Assembly: GCA_049509635.1 (NCBI GenBank)
Contig: JBEKZS010000018.1
Span: 1-41,790, forward strand
DNA length: 41,790 nucleotides
Direction of reading: 5' to 3'
DNA from: Roseiarcus sp049509635
Lineage (GTDB): Bacteria > Pseudomonadota > Alphaproteobacteria > Rhizobiales > Beijerinckiaceae
The position numbers were made by a program, and so were the translations under genes. Of the stretch, positions 41,506 to 41,790 are shown one piece after another. Each line of letters opens with the position of its first letter. The stretch's first letter is position 1. Under the pieces are notes generated by a model. The model was given only the letters and a program-made list of their open reading frames with translations, did no database searches and had not been told where the DNA came from.

Positions 41506-41790
41506 GTCCCCGTGTCCCCGGCCGCCGCCTCCGTCAGCGCGATCGAGCGGGAAGTTCGCCGGCATCGCATCATGGACCGCGCCCAGCGCGGATGGAGCTA
41601 CGAATTGATCGCCAGCAATGAGAATCTGACGCCTCGGCGGATCCGCCAGATCGTCAGGGAGACGCTGACCTTGCGCGAGATCGATCCGGCCGGGGAGCAT
41701 GTCCGCCTGCAGATCGCCCGGCTCGACGCCTCGCTGCGGCTCGCCGCGCAGAGGGTCGAGGACGGCGACCTCGCCGGGATCGACCGGCTG
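41461..41790 (+). CDS. Helix-turn-helix protein, partial at window end
   Basis: The frame is open from ATG 41461 to the end of the window, giving 110 residues with no stop. It begins with three copies of a five-residue repeat (MPDPA, MPDPA, MPDTA). The body IEREVRRHRIMDRAQRGWSY followed by ELIASNENLTPRRIRQIVRE reads as a helix-turn-helix of the type in small DNA-binding proteins and phage small terminases. EHVRLQIARLDASLRLAAQ and VEDGDLAGIDRL follow as a helical tail. AGGAG lies eight bases upstream. Each repeat begins with ATG, so the exact start is uncertain. It could belong to a mobile or phage-derived region; the rest is outside the window. Confidence 0.75.
   Translation, partial: MPDPAMPDPAMPDTAVPVSPAAASVSAIEREVRRHRIMDRAQRGWSYELIASNENLTPRRIRQIVRETLTLREIDPAGEHVRLQIARLDASLRLAAQRVEDGDLAGIDRL

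Noticed and set aside
41344..41700. Minus-strand frame with Gly-His-Gly repeats
   Set aside because: The repeat is the antisense of the MPDPA tandem repeats of the real gene on the plus strand.

Overview
The window is a very GC-rich chromosomal segment that looks alphaproteobacterial, most likely Hyphomicrobiales (Rhizobiales). Three things point there: a form I carbon monoxide dehydrogenase cluster in the Oligotropha order, a flagellar locus with the rhizobial gene order (flgF-fliI on one strand, motA-fliM-fliN-fliG-flhB-orf-flgB-flgC-fliE-flgG-flgA-flgI on the other), and DUF992 and DUF2161 proteins. The genus cannot be fixed from sequence alone. I saw no tRNA, rRNA, CRISPR array or intact insertion sequence.

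Layout. 1-6377 (+): coxM (3' end only), coxS, coxL, coxD, coxE, coxF. These encode the Mo-Cu CO dehydrogenase and the proteins that assemble its active site; two REP-like palindromes lie between coxL and coxD. 6493-8131: a small membrane protein (+), then a phytanoyl-CoA dioxygenase-family protein and a secreted protein (both -). 8358-11498 (+): a soluble hybrid histidine kinase with about five PAS domains. 11997-15590: an acyl-CoA dehydrogenase-fold flavoprotein, a PIG-L deacetylase and a NodS-like methyltransferase in one operon, facing a family 2 glycosyltransferase that overlaps it tail to tail. 15815-18121 (+): a 70-aa protein and transketolase. 18144-20251 (-): kynureninase and tryptophan 2,3-dioxygenase. 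20377-23677 (-): a copper operon (DUF2946, outer-membrane protein, CopC, PCuAC, CopD). 23798-27812: DUF2161 nuclease-like protein (+), DUF992 protein, lytic transglycosylase, leuD and a GT-A glycosyltransferase (all -). 27979-29640 (+): a protein with a C-terminal HPD motif and a membrane diguanylate cyclase. 29654-41119: flagellar genes. From 41461 the window enters a different region with a helix-turn-helix gene that runs off the end.

How the genes may work together. The cox genes give the cell a CO-oxidising enzyme whose centre needs copper; the copper operon about 14 kb away handles periplasmic copper, although nothing in the sequence ties the two directly. The diguanylate cyclase has an intact active site and inhibitory site and sits beside the flagellar genes, as expected for c-di-GMP control of motility. 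The least explained part is the 12.0-15.6 kb module. Its glycosyltransferase, sugar N-deacetylase and NodS-like methyltransferase repeat the chemical order of Nod-factor synthesis (NodC, NodB, NodS) with a non-homologous deacetylase, together with a flavoprotein that lacks the usual acyl-CoA dehydrogenase glutamate motif. This is my best candidate for an undescribed small-glycan modification system.
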